Assembly: GCA_035403465.1 (NCBI GenBank)
Contig: DAONFG010000023.1
Span: 1-51,021 of the forward strand
Length of the DNA stretch: 51,021 bases
From: JAAYBQ01 sp035403465
GTDB lineage: Bacteria > Spirochaetota > UBA4802 > UBA5550
Direction: 5' to 3'
A program made the translations under genes and the position numbers. Positions within the stretch are counted from its first letter, which is position 1. The number at the start of each line of letters is the position of its first letter. Under the pieces are notes generated by a model. That model saw nothing but the letters and a program-made list of their open reading frames with translations, searched no databases and was not told the DNA's origin. This document shows, piece by piece, positions 40,625 to 49,431 of the stretch.

Positions 40625-42109
40625 CTACCAGCTAAAAGTCCGCCTAGCCTCTTCAGCTGTATATGTTTCGCCGAACCTTTCAAGCAGGAAACTCTTTGTA
40701 GCCTTTGCCCTTGCAAGATCTCCCATTAAATAGTAGGATTTAGCAAGCCCGAAATAAGCCTCAGCCCTTGTTAGCGCATCCGGATATTTTTTTACAAGGC
40801 TGTCGAATGTATTCACAGCATCATTATATCTCTTCAGACTGATGAGAAGATGACCTTTTCTGTATAACGCTTCATTAACCTCTGTTGCTTCACCGTACTT
40901 GATTATAAATTCGTCGTACAATTTAATAGCCCCTTCTATATTACCTCTGCGTTCAAGGTTATAAGCCTCGTTTAGAAGTTGACGGCTTAATGCTTCAAGT
41001 TTTATGTTTTTATCAAGGATTGACTGGGGCTCAATAGTGATGGATGACTTGTGAGTCTCAAATCCATCCATTTTAATTGTGAGGTTATGATTTCCCTTCG
41101 GTACCGGTATAAGCAGCGGGGTCTTCCCCATTGGTTCATCATCAATAAAGACATCTGCTTCATGGGGAATACTATCAAGTTTAAGAGTACCTATTCTATT
41201 CGCCAGAACATCTTCTATTATATTCGAAATCGATTCACATACCCTGCGAAGAGATGAGGATGAACTTATATCCCTGGTACCCATGTAGATAACCTGTCCA
41301 TTTGAAATCTTTTCCAGTTTATAATTCACAGTAATAACATCTTTAAAAACACGGAACCCCCCGGTTAGCTTATACTGGATGTCCATTACATCTTTCCGGT
41401 TAACCGATGAATTTTCAGTCACGCCGACCATTTCAAGTACCTTTTCCTGTATAAGGGTCTTTGTGTAGGTCCTCTCAATTGTGTTAATCATCTGGAAAGA
41501 TCCAAGGACACTGTTAAGCATTTCAGTGAAAACGGTACTGTATCGGGTGTGCATCGCAGCAGAATTATCATCCTTGAACGTAAATACCGCCACCGTCGGT
41601 GAGTCTTTCATCAGGCTTTCCCTGTCATCAATTAATGACTGGTTAAAGTTATCAATAAGGCTGAATTGAATATTGCCGATTGCCTCATCAACACTTGTAC
41701 ATGTTATGCCGTATGATTTAACAATTTTCCACGAATCAATGTTAACGACCCTCGTATCGACATTATATTTTCCATCTATACTGGAAACTGTGCCGAAAAC
41801 AAGATAATCAACAAGAAGAGAATCTGATTTTCCTTTAATAAACAGGTCATCTGTAAGTCCCAACTGTACACTTTTAAGATTATCAAGATACTTCTGAATT
41901 GCACCGGATTCTCTTACCTGAAAAGCTGTAACAGCAGTATAAAGTTTTTCAAGTTCGGCTGATAAATTTTTACCGGTTTTTTCAAGTTCTGTTTCACGCG
42001 TTATGGTATCATTAAATCCCGAAACAGCAAGACGGATCTTTGCACTTTGTGATAAAAGAATAACGGCTGAAACCGCAATTATTAACATAGTTGAAATTAT
42101 CTTTTTCAT
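40625..42109 (-). CDS. exported PEGA-domain and TPR protein
   Basis: A signal peptide (KKIISTMLIIAVSAVILLSQ) is followed by two CsgG-like alpha/beta repeats (about 25-150 and 170-295), each with an IRLAVSGF or TVAVFTF start. A PEGA domain spans about 305-370 (GTLKLDSIPHEADVFIDDEP, then TPLLIPVPKGNHNLTIKMDG), and C-terminal TPR repeats about 375-490. PEGA domains stack on cell-surface or periplasmic proteins, and TPRs bind partners, so this is probably an envelope assembly or lipoprotein-complex factor. It starts 3 bases after the TPR-lipoprotein gene, which suggests the two work together. GAGGTAAC precedes the ATG. Confidence 0.82.
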   Translation of the reverse strand: MKKIISTMLIIAVSAVILLSQSAKIRLAVSGFNDTITRETELEKTGKNLSAELEKLYTAVTAFQVRESGAIQKYLDNLKSVQLGLTDDLFIKGKSDSLLVDYLVFGTVSSIDGKYNVDTRVVNIDSWKIVKSYGITCTSVDEAIGNIQFSLIDNFNQSLIDDRESLMKDSPTVAVFTFKDDNSAAMHTRYSTVFTEMLNSVLGSFQMINTIERTYTKTLIQEKVLEMVGVTENSSVNRKDVMDIQYKLTGGFRVFKDVITVNYKLEKISNGQVIYMGTRDISSSSSLRRVCESISNIIEDVLANRIGTLKLDSIPHEADVFIDDEPMGKTPLLIPVPKGNHNLTIKMDGFETHKSSITIEPQSILDKNIKLEALSRQLLNEAYNLERRGNIEGAIKLYDEFIIKYGEATEVNEALYRKGHLLISLKRYNDAVNTFDSLVKKYPDALTRAEAYFGLAKSYYLMGDLARAKATKSFLLERFGETYTAEEARRTFSW

Positions 42110-42112
42110 TTG

Positions 42113-42865
42113 TTACCTCTCTAAAATATCAATCCAGGCCTCAACCGATTTTCGTTCAGGACAATCAGGCCTCAGTTCAAGGTATTTTTCATAGTTCTCA
42201 GCAGCATCTTTCGGCTTTTTAAGAACTGTATCATAAACAATCCCCAGATTTTTATAAAAAACAGGAAATTCAGGATTAATTTTTATCCCCTTTTTTAATA
42301 TATCAACAGCGTCCCGCCCTTTCCCTGTAAGCGAATGTATAACACCCATATTGTTATATGCCTGGTAGCACTGCTCATCAAGCTTGATTGCAAGTTTATA
42401 CTCAGAAACAGCATTGCCGTATTTTATTTTTTTATAATAAACATTCCCGAGTTCAAAATGTGAAAGTGCAAAATCATTTTTCAGGTCGATTGATGTCAGC
42501 AATTCAGTTTCCGCTTCATTATACCTGCCTGCATCAAGGTATGCCTTGCCAAGGAGGTAGCGGGAATAATATTCGTTCGGCTGGTACTTAATCGCCTCGC
42601 GCGCGTTCTTCATAGAACTGGAAGTGTCCCCTTTCTCACTGTAGAGCCCTGCGATCTTTGAATATATCTGTGATCTCTGGTAGTCATCTGCAGCTCCTGA
42701 AAGCTGGTCCTGCAGTTTTTTAATCTCTTTATTTATTTCTGATTGTTCCGTGATTGCCTGGTCTGCGCGCATGGCGTCCTCTCGAAGCTCGGCGTCACTT
42801 TTTTTACACGACATCATCAGGGGAATCAGAAAAGCGGCAATTAAAGCTGCTGTTATTCTCCTCAT
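42113..42865 (-). CDS. TPR lipoprotein
   Basis: The N-terminal signal ends in LMMSC with the lipid-anchored Cys at residue 20, so it is a lipoprotein. After a short coiled coil (about 25-65), five or six TPR units cover about 70-235, with canonical YYSRYLLGKAYLDAGRYNEAE, ALSHFELGNVYYKKIKYGNA and AYNNMGVIHSLTGKGRDA repeats. TPR lipoproteins serve as scaffolds for envelope complexes. It is followed 3 bases later by the PEGA/TPR protein gene, its likely partner. Confidence 0.88.
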   Translation of the reverse strand: MRRITAALIAAFLIPLMMSCKKSDAELREDAMRADQAITEQSEINKEIKKLQDQLSGAADDYQRSQIYSKIAGLYSEKGDTSSSMKNAREAIKYQPNEYYSRYLLGKAYLDAGRYNEAETELLTSIDLKNDFALSHFELGNVYYKKIKYGNAVSEYKLAIKLDEQCYQAYNNMGVIHSLTGKGRDAVDILKKGIKINPEFPVFYKNLGIVYDTVLKKPKDAAENYEKYLELRPDCPERKSVEAWIDILER

Positions 42866-42998
42866 AAAAAACCTCCGGGTAATGATTATTATAGTTGCTA
42901 CGGGCGTTTATAAACACAGGAGGAAACCCCTGCAGAAAACACATTAGATGCTATTGCTGTTTATTAGACAGACAAATATCTTTAAAGTCAAATCATTT

Positions 42999-43397
42999 CT
43001 AACATGCTTCCTGCTTCTTCATTTCGATTTTTTCAAGTATAAAGGAAAGTTCGGATGATGTATAAGGCTTCATAATGATTCCTGATACACCGGAACTCAA
43101 AAGCTCATCCTCTGTTTCTTCGCTGCATAAGCCTGAACAGAGAATAATTTCAAACGACGGATTTATACCCCTGAGCCTGCGGAAAAGGTCAAGTCCACCC
43201 ATACGTGGCATAATAAGATCAATAATTGCTAAATTTACTTTTTCCTTATACCTGCTATATAATTCCAGCGCTTCAATTCCGTCTGCTGCGCTTATAACTT
43301 CATATGACATACTTTTGAGAATATTAAAACTTGAAAGCCTCACAAGTTCTTCATCATCAACCAGGAGGATGCATCCTTTATTTTTGGCAGAGATCAA
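42999..43397 (-). CDS. single-domain response regulator (CheY-like receiver)
   Basis: 132 residues form one receiver domain: ILLVDDEELVRL with the acidic pair D14-D15, LAIIDLIMPRMGG with the phospho-acceptor D60, LCSGL with Ser at the Thr/Ser switch position, and IIMKPYTSSEL with the conserved Lys. There is no output domain. The start is a TTG at 43397 with AGGAG 8 bases upstream. No kinase is adjacent; the orphan membrane kinase at 31597 is a possible but unproved partner, and a chemotaxis-like role is also possible. It reads away from the long non-coding gap 43398-43997. Confidence 0.88.
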   Translation of the reverse strand: MISAKNKGCILLVDDEELVRLSSFNILKSMSYEVISAADGIEALELYSRYKEKVNLAIIDLIMPRMGGLDLFRRLRGINPSFEIILCSGLCSEETEDELLSSGVSGIIMKPYTSSELSFILEKIEMKKQEAC

Positions 43398-43713
43398 CTT
43401 AAGTGCTCCTTAAATCATCAAAATATAATAAACCGACCATATCTGCATACATTGCATGAATCCCGGTCATATAATAATTAAAACAGATATTTCAGGAAAA
43501 TCAATTTTTAAATTTACTCTTAATAAAATGACGGGGCTTTTTAGATCATGATTCGGGAAAGCGCGATATATCTGGGGAAACTGTCCGAATAAATTTTTTT
43601 GGTTGTAGGGAACTTCCCGTATTAAAACACTTCAAGTATCCTGCGCTGCCCACGGTTCAGGCGACAGATTGGTAATTACTTGCGCTGAGTAGGACGTAGT
43701 CCGTACCGAAGTG

Positions 43714-43782
43714 TCGGAAGCATAAACCTGTTACAAACTTGTCTTTAAGTCCCGGCAATGGTTCTGTAAGTTAAGATTTTTT
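43714..43782 (+). repeat. dispersed repeat, copy A
   Basis: Copy A reads TCGGAAGCA from 43714, GTTACAAACTTG around 43729 and the core CTTTAAGTCCCGGCAATGG, then TTCTGTAAGTTAAGATTTTTT, ending at about 43782. The core recurs at 45808-45849 (B) and 49764-49831 (C) in the same orientation; the left part matches C but not B. It lies in the 600-base gap 43398-43997 upstream of the acyl-CoA ligase. Apart from this repeat, the promoter at 43852-43880 and an AAACTGTCCGA block at 43578-43588, no coding sequence was recognised in that gap. Confidence 0.75.
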
Positions 43783-43851
43783 AGTTTTTAAATACTATTC
43801 ACAATACGGTGAAAAATTAATATTCTTTTTGCCAACCTCAGGTTATTAATA

Positions 43852-43880
43852 TTGACCGGAATCATCCTGGTTGTTATAAT
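43852..43880 (+). promoter_or_regulatory. sigma-70 promoter of the acyl-CoA ligase gene
   Basis: TTGACC (43852-43857) and TATAAT (43875-43880) are 17 bases apart, one mismatch from the full consensus. Transcription from about 43887 would give a leader of some 110 bases before the ATG at 43998. Confidence 0.75.
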
Positions 43881-43997
43881 AAAGTATACATTTGAGCATT
43901 GTTCCATAAAGCCCTGTCAGTTCTTTAAAAATACTCTCTTATTCTCACGCTACACCCCGTTCTGCACACACAAAAAATAAAAATAAAGAGGAAGATT

Positions 43998-45716
43998 ATG
44001 ACTAACACAAGATGGAGAAGCAACCAGCACCTGTATGCTGAAAAACCATGGTTGAAAGACTTTGATGATGACGTAATTAAATGGCACGACAAATGGGCGG
44101 TCAACTATGACAGACCCGAATTTGCCACACCTGTTTATCCCGCTGTACCGCTCAAGGACCTCTTCAACAAATGGGCCGAAGAAAAGCCGGACAAGGATTA
44201 TCTTATCTTCAACGAAATTAAACTCTCGTACAAAATGGTGAACACGCTGTCGCGAAAGCTTGCCAACGCTCTCATGGCCCTTGGCGTGAAGAAAGGTGAC
44301 CGTGTAGCGATCATGGCCCCTAACATACCACAGTATATCATAAGCATTCACGCACTTCTCAAGTTCGGTGCCATTGAAGTTCCGGCGAACATGATGTACA
44401 CCATCCCCGAGCTGACCCTTCAGTTCAAAGACAGCGGTGCCGAGACTGTAATCGTCTTTGCCATGGCCGCGGCAAACGCCATAAAAATAATGCGCAATAA
44501 AACAACACCCGTTAAACGCGTAATAATCATCCAGTCGCCAGCGGCCCCTGGTGAAGTGGAAAAGGGAGAAGATATATATGATTTTAACGCCATCATAGGC
44601 CCGGCCCCGGACACAGAGCCTGACGTGAAGGTCCTGCCATCCGATATAACCAAGCTCCAGTACACGGGCGGCACCACGGGTGTTCCCAAGGGCTGCGTCC
44701 TTACAAACGAGATGCACATGTCCCAGGTTGTCCGTACAGGCGACTGGGTCGGAATGTCAATCACCGGCGGGGCCGGGGAGTTCAGGAGCCTCTGCGCGAT
44801 CCCCCTTAACCATATCTACGGCTACAACACCAGCGTCAACCTCTGCCTGCGAGCGGGAGGGACCATCATACTCGTTGCTCAGCCCACACCTGACAACCTG
44901 CTCGACGCCATTACCAGGCACAAACCCAATGTATGGGCCGCAGTGCCGGCAATGATCATCGGCCTCAACAACCACCCCCAGATAAAGAATACTGACATCA
45001 GTTCGCTGAAGGGTATATTCTGCGGGTCAGCACCCCTTGCTGTGGCCACGATGGAGGAATTCGAAAGGCTCACCGGCGGCAGGATATTTGAAGGTGCGGG
45101 CATGTCTGAAACAATCAACATTTATACGGTAAACCCTGTAATCAATAAGAGGAAGTTCGGAAGCTGCGGACTCATCTGGCCCGATACAGACCTTGTGGTG
45201 GTTGACGTAGAAACCGGCAGAAAGGTAATGCCGCGCGGCGCAGAGGGTGAAATGATAGGACGCGGTCCCCAGTTCATCAGCCAGTACTGGAACAACGCGG
45301 ATGAGACAGCGAAGACCATAAAGGACGGCTGGCTCTACACCGGCGACATCGTGCGCATAGACGAGGAGGGATATGTCTTTATCCTGGACCGCGTGAAGGA
45401 TATGATAATTGTCAGCGGCTTCAACGTCTACCCGCGCGACATTGACGAGGCGTTGTACAAGCACCCCAAGGTAAGTGAAGTATGCACAATCGGTATCCCG
45501 GACAAGAAGCAGGGGGAATCGGTCAAGGTCTTCATAGGACTCAAACCGGGCGAAACAATGACAAAGGAGGAGGTGGATTCATACTGCCGCCAGCAGCTGG
45601 CGCCATACAAGGTGCCCCGCTTTATTGAATTTGTCGAAGCCATACCGCGCACACCCGTGGGTAAACCTGACCGCAAAATGCTGAGAAACAGGGAGCTTGA
45701 AAAACTGAAAAAATAA
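43998..45716 (+). CDS. long-chain acyl-CoA ligase (AMP-forming)
   Basis: A 572-residue ANL-family enzyme. The ATP loop is YTGGTTGVPKG (about 222-232), the acyl-binding and A5 region FEGAGMSETIN, the A7 motif GWLYTGDIVRIDEEGYVFI, the hinge DRVKDMIIVSGFNVYPRDIDE, and the catalytic Lys is in PRTPVGKPDRKMLR near the C-terminus. It activates a carboxylic acid, probably a medium- or long-chain fatty acid, to the CoA thioester; chain length is not predictable. AAAGAGGAAG precedes the ATG. Codon use is richer in GC than most neighbours, and the gene is bracketed by copies A and B of the dispersed repeat, which may mean it arrived by transfer. Confidence 0.92.
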   Translation: MTNTRWRSNQHLYAEKPWLKDFDDDVIKWHDKWAVNYDRPEFATPVYPAVPLKDLFNKWAEEKPDKDYLIFNEIKLSYKMVNTLSRKLANALMALGVKKGDRVAIMAPNIPQYIISIHALLKFGAIEVPANMMYTIPELTLQFKDSGAETVIVFAMAAANAIKIMRNKTTPVKRVIIIQSPAAPGEVEKGEDIYDFNAIIGPAPDTEPDVKVLPSDITKLQYTGGTTGVPKGCVLTNEMHMSQVVRTGDWVGMSITGGAGEFRSLCAIPLNHIYGYNTSVNLCLRAGGTIILVAQPTPDNLLDAITRHKPNVWAAVPAMIIGLNNHPQIKNTDISSLKGIFCGSAPLAVATMEEFERLTGGRIFEGAGMSETINIYTVNPVINKRKFGSCGLIWPDTDLVVVDVETGRKVMPRGAEGEMIGRGPQFISQYWNNADETAKTIKDGWLYTGDIVRIDEEGYVFILDRVKDMIIVSGFNVYPRDIDEALYKHPKVSEVCTIGIPDKKQGESVKVFIGLKPGETMTKEEVDSYCRQQLAPYKVPRFIEFVEAIPRTPVGKPDRKMLRNRELEKLKK

Positions 45717-45750
45717 CCCGGACACTATAGGTACGGTATACACCAATACA

Positions 45751-45783
45751 TTGCGGCTCTTATAGCCGGAATGGCCTTTTTTT
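45751..45783 (+). terminator. probable terminator after the acyl-CoA ligase gene
   Basis: CGGCT and AGCCG (about 45754-45758 and 45764-45768) form a short stem, and an overlapping GCC...GGC pair leads into a run of seven T residues (45777-45783). The stem is short, so strength is uncertain. Confidence 0.5.
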
Positions 45784-45807
45784 GTCAGACTTTATTCTTT
45801 TTTGAGT

Positions 45808-45849
45808 CTTGACTTTAAGTCCCGGTAATGGTGCTGTAAATTAAAATTT
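45808..45849 (+). repeat. dispersed repeat, copy B
   Basis: CTTGACTTTAAGTCCCGGTA, followed by ATGGTGCTGTAAATTAAAATTT, matches copies A and C over about 40 bases in the same orientation. It lies between the acyl-CoA ligase terminator and the YjdF-like gene, 105 bases before that gene's ATG. Confidence 0.8.
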
Positions 45850-45954
45850 ACAAAGTGGATAATCCGCCGGACAGTACGCAGATAACAGGATTCACGCCGG
45901 TTTGGGGTACCAGCACGGAAAAGGAATAAAAGTATAATAGAGAGGTAACCAGCC

Positions 45955-46623
45955 ATGTCAGACACAGCAGTTTCAAATAACATACCTGCAGCAGGAAGAA
46001 ATGATACGCTCCCTCTCGTTTTCCTTATAGCAGAATTTGTAATACTGGGCGGCTCCCTCATACTGGCACATGACAGGCTTGTATGGGTACTGGAGGTAGC
46101 GCCCATACTGATAGGGCTCCCCATATTACTGTTCACCTACAGGCGCTTTCAGCTTACAAATTTCATCTACTTTTTACTGGTTGTGCATTCGGCCATACTC
46201 GCGACCGGCGGAATTTACACCTATGCCCTGACCCCGTTTGGATTCTGGATGCAGGACTGGTTCGGTTTTGCCCGGAACCACTATGACCGCATAGGGCACT
46301 TCGCCCAAGGATTCATACCGGCCCTGCTCACAAGGGAGATACTCATACGCACATCGCCACTCAGGAAGGGGAAGTGGCTTTCGTTTATCGTCATAGCATT
46401 CTGCCTTGCCATAAGCGCCATGTATGAGCTGCTGGAATTCAGCTACGCCGTGTCAATCCGTGCGAGCGCAGAATCATTCCTGGGTTCGCAGGGCGACGTC
46501 TGGGACGCCCAGTGGGACATGACATTTGCCCTCTTCGGTGCAATCGTTGCAGTAATAAGCCTTTCATGGCTGCATGACCGGTTTCTGAAAAAGATCGGCC
46601 AGAGGGTGAAATATGACGAATAG
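45955..46623 (+). CDS. DUF2238/YjdF-family membrane protein
   Basis: 222 residues with about six membrane segments. The family marker is FARNHYDRIGHFAQGFIPAL, followed by SAMYELLEFSYAV with a conserved Glu, and GDVWDAQWDMTFALFGAIVA with charged residues inside the membrane region. These blocks identify the YjdF/DUF2238 family, of unknown function. GAGAGGT precedes the ATG. The YhhN-like gene follows after 18 bases on the same strand, which suggests a two-gene unit with the lipid-related neighbours. Confidence 0.88.
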   Translation: MSDTAVSNNIPAAGRNDTLPLVFLIAEFVILGGSLILAHDRLVWVLEVAPILIGLPILLFTYRRFQLTNFIYFLLVVHSAILATGGIYTYALTPFGFWMQDWFGFARNHYDRIGHFAQGFIPALLTREILIRTSPLRKGKWLSFIVIAFCLAISAMYELLEFSYAVSIRASAESFLGSQGDVWDAQWDMTFALFGAIVAVISLSWLHDRFLKKIGQRVKYDE

Positions 46624-46641
46624 CACAGGTCATCACTGAAG

Positions 46642-47290
46642 GTGCTTAAAACAGCAGCAGTGATCTATTGCCTGTTATGCGCCATGCTCTACCCTGTGAT
46701 TTTTTACGCGAGGACGTACAGGGTTGAACGCCTTTCATCAGTGCTTATCCCTGTTTTTGTCACGCTGGTTTTCATTTCAGCGGCCGCAGGAGCCATGTAC
46801 AGAAAGACAGGGAGCAGGTGGACAAGGACAGCAGCCTTCTTCCGGCGACCTGGCGATCAACCTTACGCCGTTCATTAAGATATCAGCGATTACATTCTCA
46901 GTCACGCACATCCTGCTGGGAGTCTCGTTTCTCATTGAGACCGGCTGGCGGAAGAAGGATCCCTTCATTCTCCTGCCTGTACTCTGCCTTTCATCGGCCT
47001 GTTTCGCATACAACATCTTTTCGATTCCCGGAACAGGCATGGCCGTGGCGTTTGGAGTGTACCTTATGATACTTTCATTCATGCTATGGCGGGCAATCTG
47101 CTGCGCGTGGTCTGACCTTCCATGGAAAACTTCTTTGTGTGTTATCAGCGGCGCGTTTCTTTTCTATATAACGGACATGCTTGTCTGTTCGCATATATAC
47201 AGAGATGATGCATACATTGCCGGAGTCTGGATCTGCTACCCACCTGCCCTTTTCCTGCTGAGCATATCCGACTGGTTCAGAAAAGGCTGA
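46642..47290 (+). pseudogene. YhhN-like (lysoplasmalogenase-family) membrane protein, frameshifted
   Basis: The N-terminal frame (GTG at 46642) gives two membrane segments and stays plausible to about TAAFF. The C-terminal frame (through 47290) continues with INLTPFIKISAITFSVTHIL, several membrane segments, and the late family-like GAFLFYITDMLVC. The two parts overlap at about 46815-46865, and one extra base there would explain the break. Together they would make an eight-segment protein of about 215 residues. YhhN/TMEM86 enzymes cleave the vinyl-ether bond of lysoplasmalogens; the assignment here is tentative because similarity is weak. A sequencing error is as likely as true decay. Confidence 0.6.
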
Positions 47291-47372
47291 CACCTTGCTG
47301 CCTATTCGTCAAAGCGGGCCTGCCAATAATCATCATGGTAATGAGTTTTAACCTGTTCTATGGAAACAATGA

Positions 47373-47514
47373 TCACCTTCTGACAGTTACATTCAGCATG
47401 AGTCCGTGCATCTGTGCGCCATGAAGCTTCTCTTCTTTATAACCCTCGCTTATATCAAAGATGAAATTCCCGAGAGAATAGGCGATGTATCCGCCATTAT
47501 ATTTTTCTACGGCG
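47373..47514 (-). pseudogene. remnant of a CapA-family (poly-gamma-glutamate/metallophosphatase-like) gene
   Basis: On the minus strand an open stretch of about 47 codons ends in TGA at 47375-47373 and encodes AVEKYNGGYIAYSLGNFIFD, followed by a GAQMHGLMLNVTVRR end. The YxGGxIAYSLGNFIFD block is the late signature of the CapA family, whose full proteins are 350-400 residues long. Everything upstream is missing: the homology stops exactly at the edge of the perfect inverted repeat at 47515-47572. It is a truncated leftover, not a gene. Confidence 0.7.
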
Positions 47515-47572
47515 TTTGTTTTGTTGATATAGGTTGTTATGATAAACTAACAACCTATATCAACAAAACAAA
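47515..47572. repeat. perfect 25-bp inverted repeat
   Basis: The left arm 47515-47539 (TTTGTTTTGTTGATATAGGT, then TGTTA) is exactly complementary to the right arm 47548-47572, around the 8-base loop TGATAAAC. It lies between the convergent MCP gene (stop at 47588) and the plus-strand genes, and abuts the CapA remnant. It is AT-rich and has no T-tract, so it is not a typical terminator. Confidence 0.9.
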
Positions 47573-47587
47573 AATTAAACAGCTGCA

Positions 47588-49141
47588 TCAGGCAAACTTT
47601 GTGCTTAACCCTTCAGCAAGGATTTTAATTTTTTCGGAATAATCACGCAGAAGCTCGGTGTTTTCAGCGTTTTTCTGCACCACCTGGCTCGTACTGTCAA
47701 CAGATTGAACTATTTCAAGAATTGCCAGCTTCTGTTCGTTCATGGAAATATCAATAATCTCGGATCTCTCTTTCACGGCCTCGGCGCGCTCGTTCATGAT
47801 TTTTTTCAGTTCCTTCTGCCCGCTGATTTCCCTGATCGTATCAAGGGACTTTCCCTGGATCTTGTTAAAGTTCACCATGAGGTTCTGAATAAATGCCAGG
47901 ATGTTCTCAATGTTCCTGTTGCCCTCTTCGACATCCTTGCGGTTTGTTTCGATCAACCCGCTTATCTGTTTAAGCTGCTGCTGCGAAGTATCGGCAAGTT
48001 TACAGATCTCATCTGCAACCACGGCAAAACCACGGCCGAATTCGCCTGCCCTTGCGGCTTCAATGGCCGCGTTGAGCGATAGAAGATTTATCCTGTCAAA
48101 AAAATCCTTTATAATGGATGTCACCGTTTCAACCTCTACCGAGTTATGCGATATTTTTCTGTTTGTCCTCTCAAGTTCCTCGGAGGATTTTTTACCCTGC
48201 TCGGCAAGAATTACAAAGCTGTTGAACAGTTCATTTATTTCTGTCGAGTGAACCTCAGTAATATCAATAGATTTCGCAAGGGTGTTAAGGCAATCCACAA
48301 GGTTCATGAGCGCCTTGTTCTGATCGGCTGCCTAGAGTGCAACATTTTCCGTTCCCGATGATATCTCTTCAAGTGTCGCGGTGAGCATCTCGACTGATGC
48401 CGTCTGGTTCTGCGCGTTTTCATTGTATGAATCGATAAGCTGTGAATTTAAATTAATCGAGTTCTTAAGTTCCGCAGAAGCGGATTTTATGGTTTCGAGA
48501 AGATTGTTGATATACACCAGCTGGTCCGCATTCTTTTTAGATTCTGTTTTTGTCTGCTCAAGGCCCTGGTGCATAAACCTGCTGGCAAAAAAACATACAA
48601 CGTATACGCATGAAATGATGATACTGCCATCAAGGAAAGTTGTTTTAACGACTATTTTTAAAGTTCCCTCCGCTGCAGGGAGAGCTATTATGAAGTAGTA
48701 AACCGCTTCCACAACAAGAAAGGTAACAAATATGATTGCTGAAAGAATCTGCGGGCAGAAAAATGTGGCATACACAACATCCAGCATCATGAAGTAACCA
48801 AGTGATGTGCCCGCAAGATGAGGAGGAGATGTCAGAAAACCGGCAGATGCTACAAAACAGGCAGCAACCGCCATTACGTTCATTCCAAGTTCGGCTTTAC
48901 CTTTAAACACCAAAAAAAGGGAAACAGCCGCTATAGTAATGACAGGGAGGGCGAGCTTTAATGTATTATAGAACCGCGCCTTATCTTCATAAGTTGTGGC
49001 CGCGAAACAGAGAGCAGACATTAACAGAATGAAAAATATATCCGAATACGCCGTAAACTGCGCTTTCTTGTATGTCAATAAATCTGTTGTATCCTTGATC
49101 TGCCCGAACATATAATTGTTGATTGTTGTGCGAATATTCAT
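47588..49141 (-). pseudogene. methyl-accepting chemotaxis protein interrupted by an amber codon
   Basis: The first 270 codons (49141 down) encode six membrane segments with short loops (about 30-195), then a helical linker. The remaining frame encodes the signalling hairpin: INLLSLNAAIEAARAGEFGR, then GFAVVADEICKLADTS. Between them is a TAG at 48334-48332, in the same frame on both sides: ENVAL, stop, AADQNKALMN. CAG (Gln) to TAG is a single transition, and the Gln would fit the heptad. The full-length protein would be 517 residues. There is no HAMP domain and no clear methylation site. A restart at the ATG at 48307 would make a cytoplasmic signalling fragment. Whether this is decay, a strain polymorphism or a base error cannot be told. 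Confidence 0.85.
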
Positions 49142-49431
49142 TTTTTCCTCTTCCGGAATATTATAAGTTTCATCAAATATAAGAGTGCATTGTATTTTTT
49201 TAATTTTATTTTTTCATTAACATAAAATCCGGCATAAATCCCTTACCGCATATTGCAGAGCTGCAACCAGAAAACAGGAACACCATCACCGGGATCTGAT
49301 AAATGCATCAAACATTTCAAAACGTTACACCGGGCAAAGTCGGACAGTTTAGCGTTGGGTTAAAACACACTGCCGCTTCGGTGATATACTGCCCTTAAAC
49401 CGGCCAGCTTCACGCTTCATTTTTACCTTCA

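Noticed and set aside
43950..44717. A 255-codon open frame on the minus strand
   Set aside because: It lies inside the acyl-CoA ligase gene, whose motifs are unmistakable; the antisense product has no family pattern.
47406..47642. A 78-codon plus-strand frame through the inverted repeat
   Set aside because: It crosses the palindrome and the end of the MCP gene; the minus-strand CapA pattern in the same stretch is far stronger.
48332..48334. Genetic-code change (TAG or TGA as sense) to explain the in-frame stops
   Set aside because: pnp ends in TAG, tatD and the MCP end in TGA, and most genes end cleanly at the expected place.
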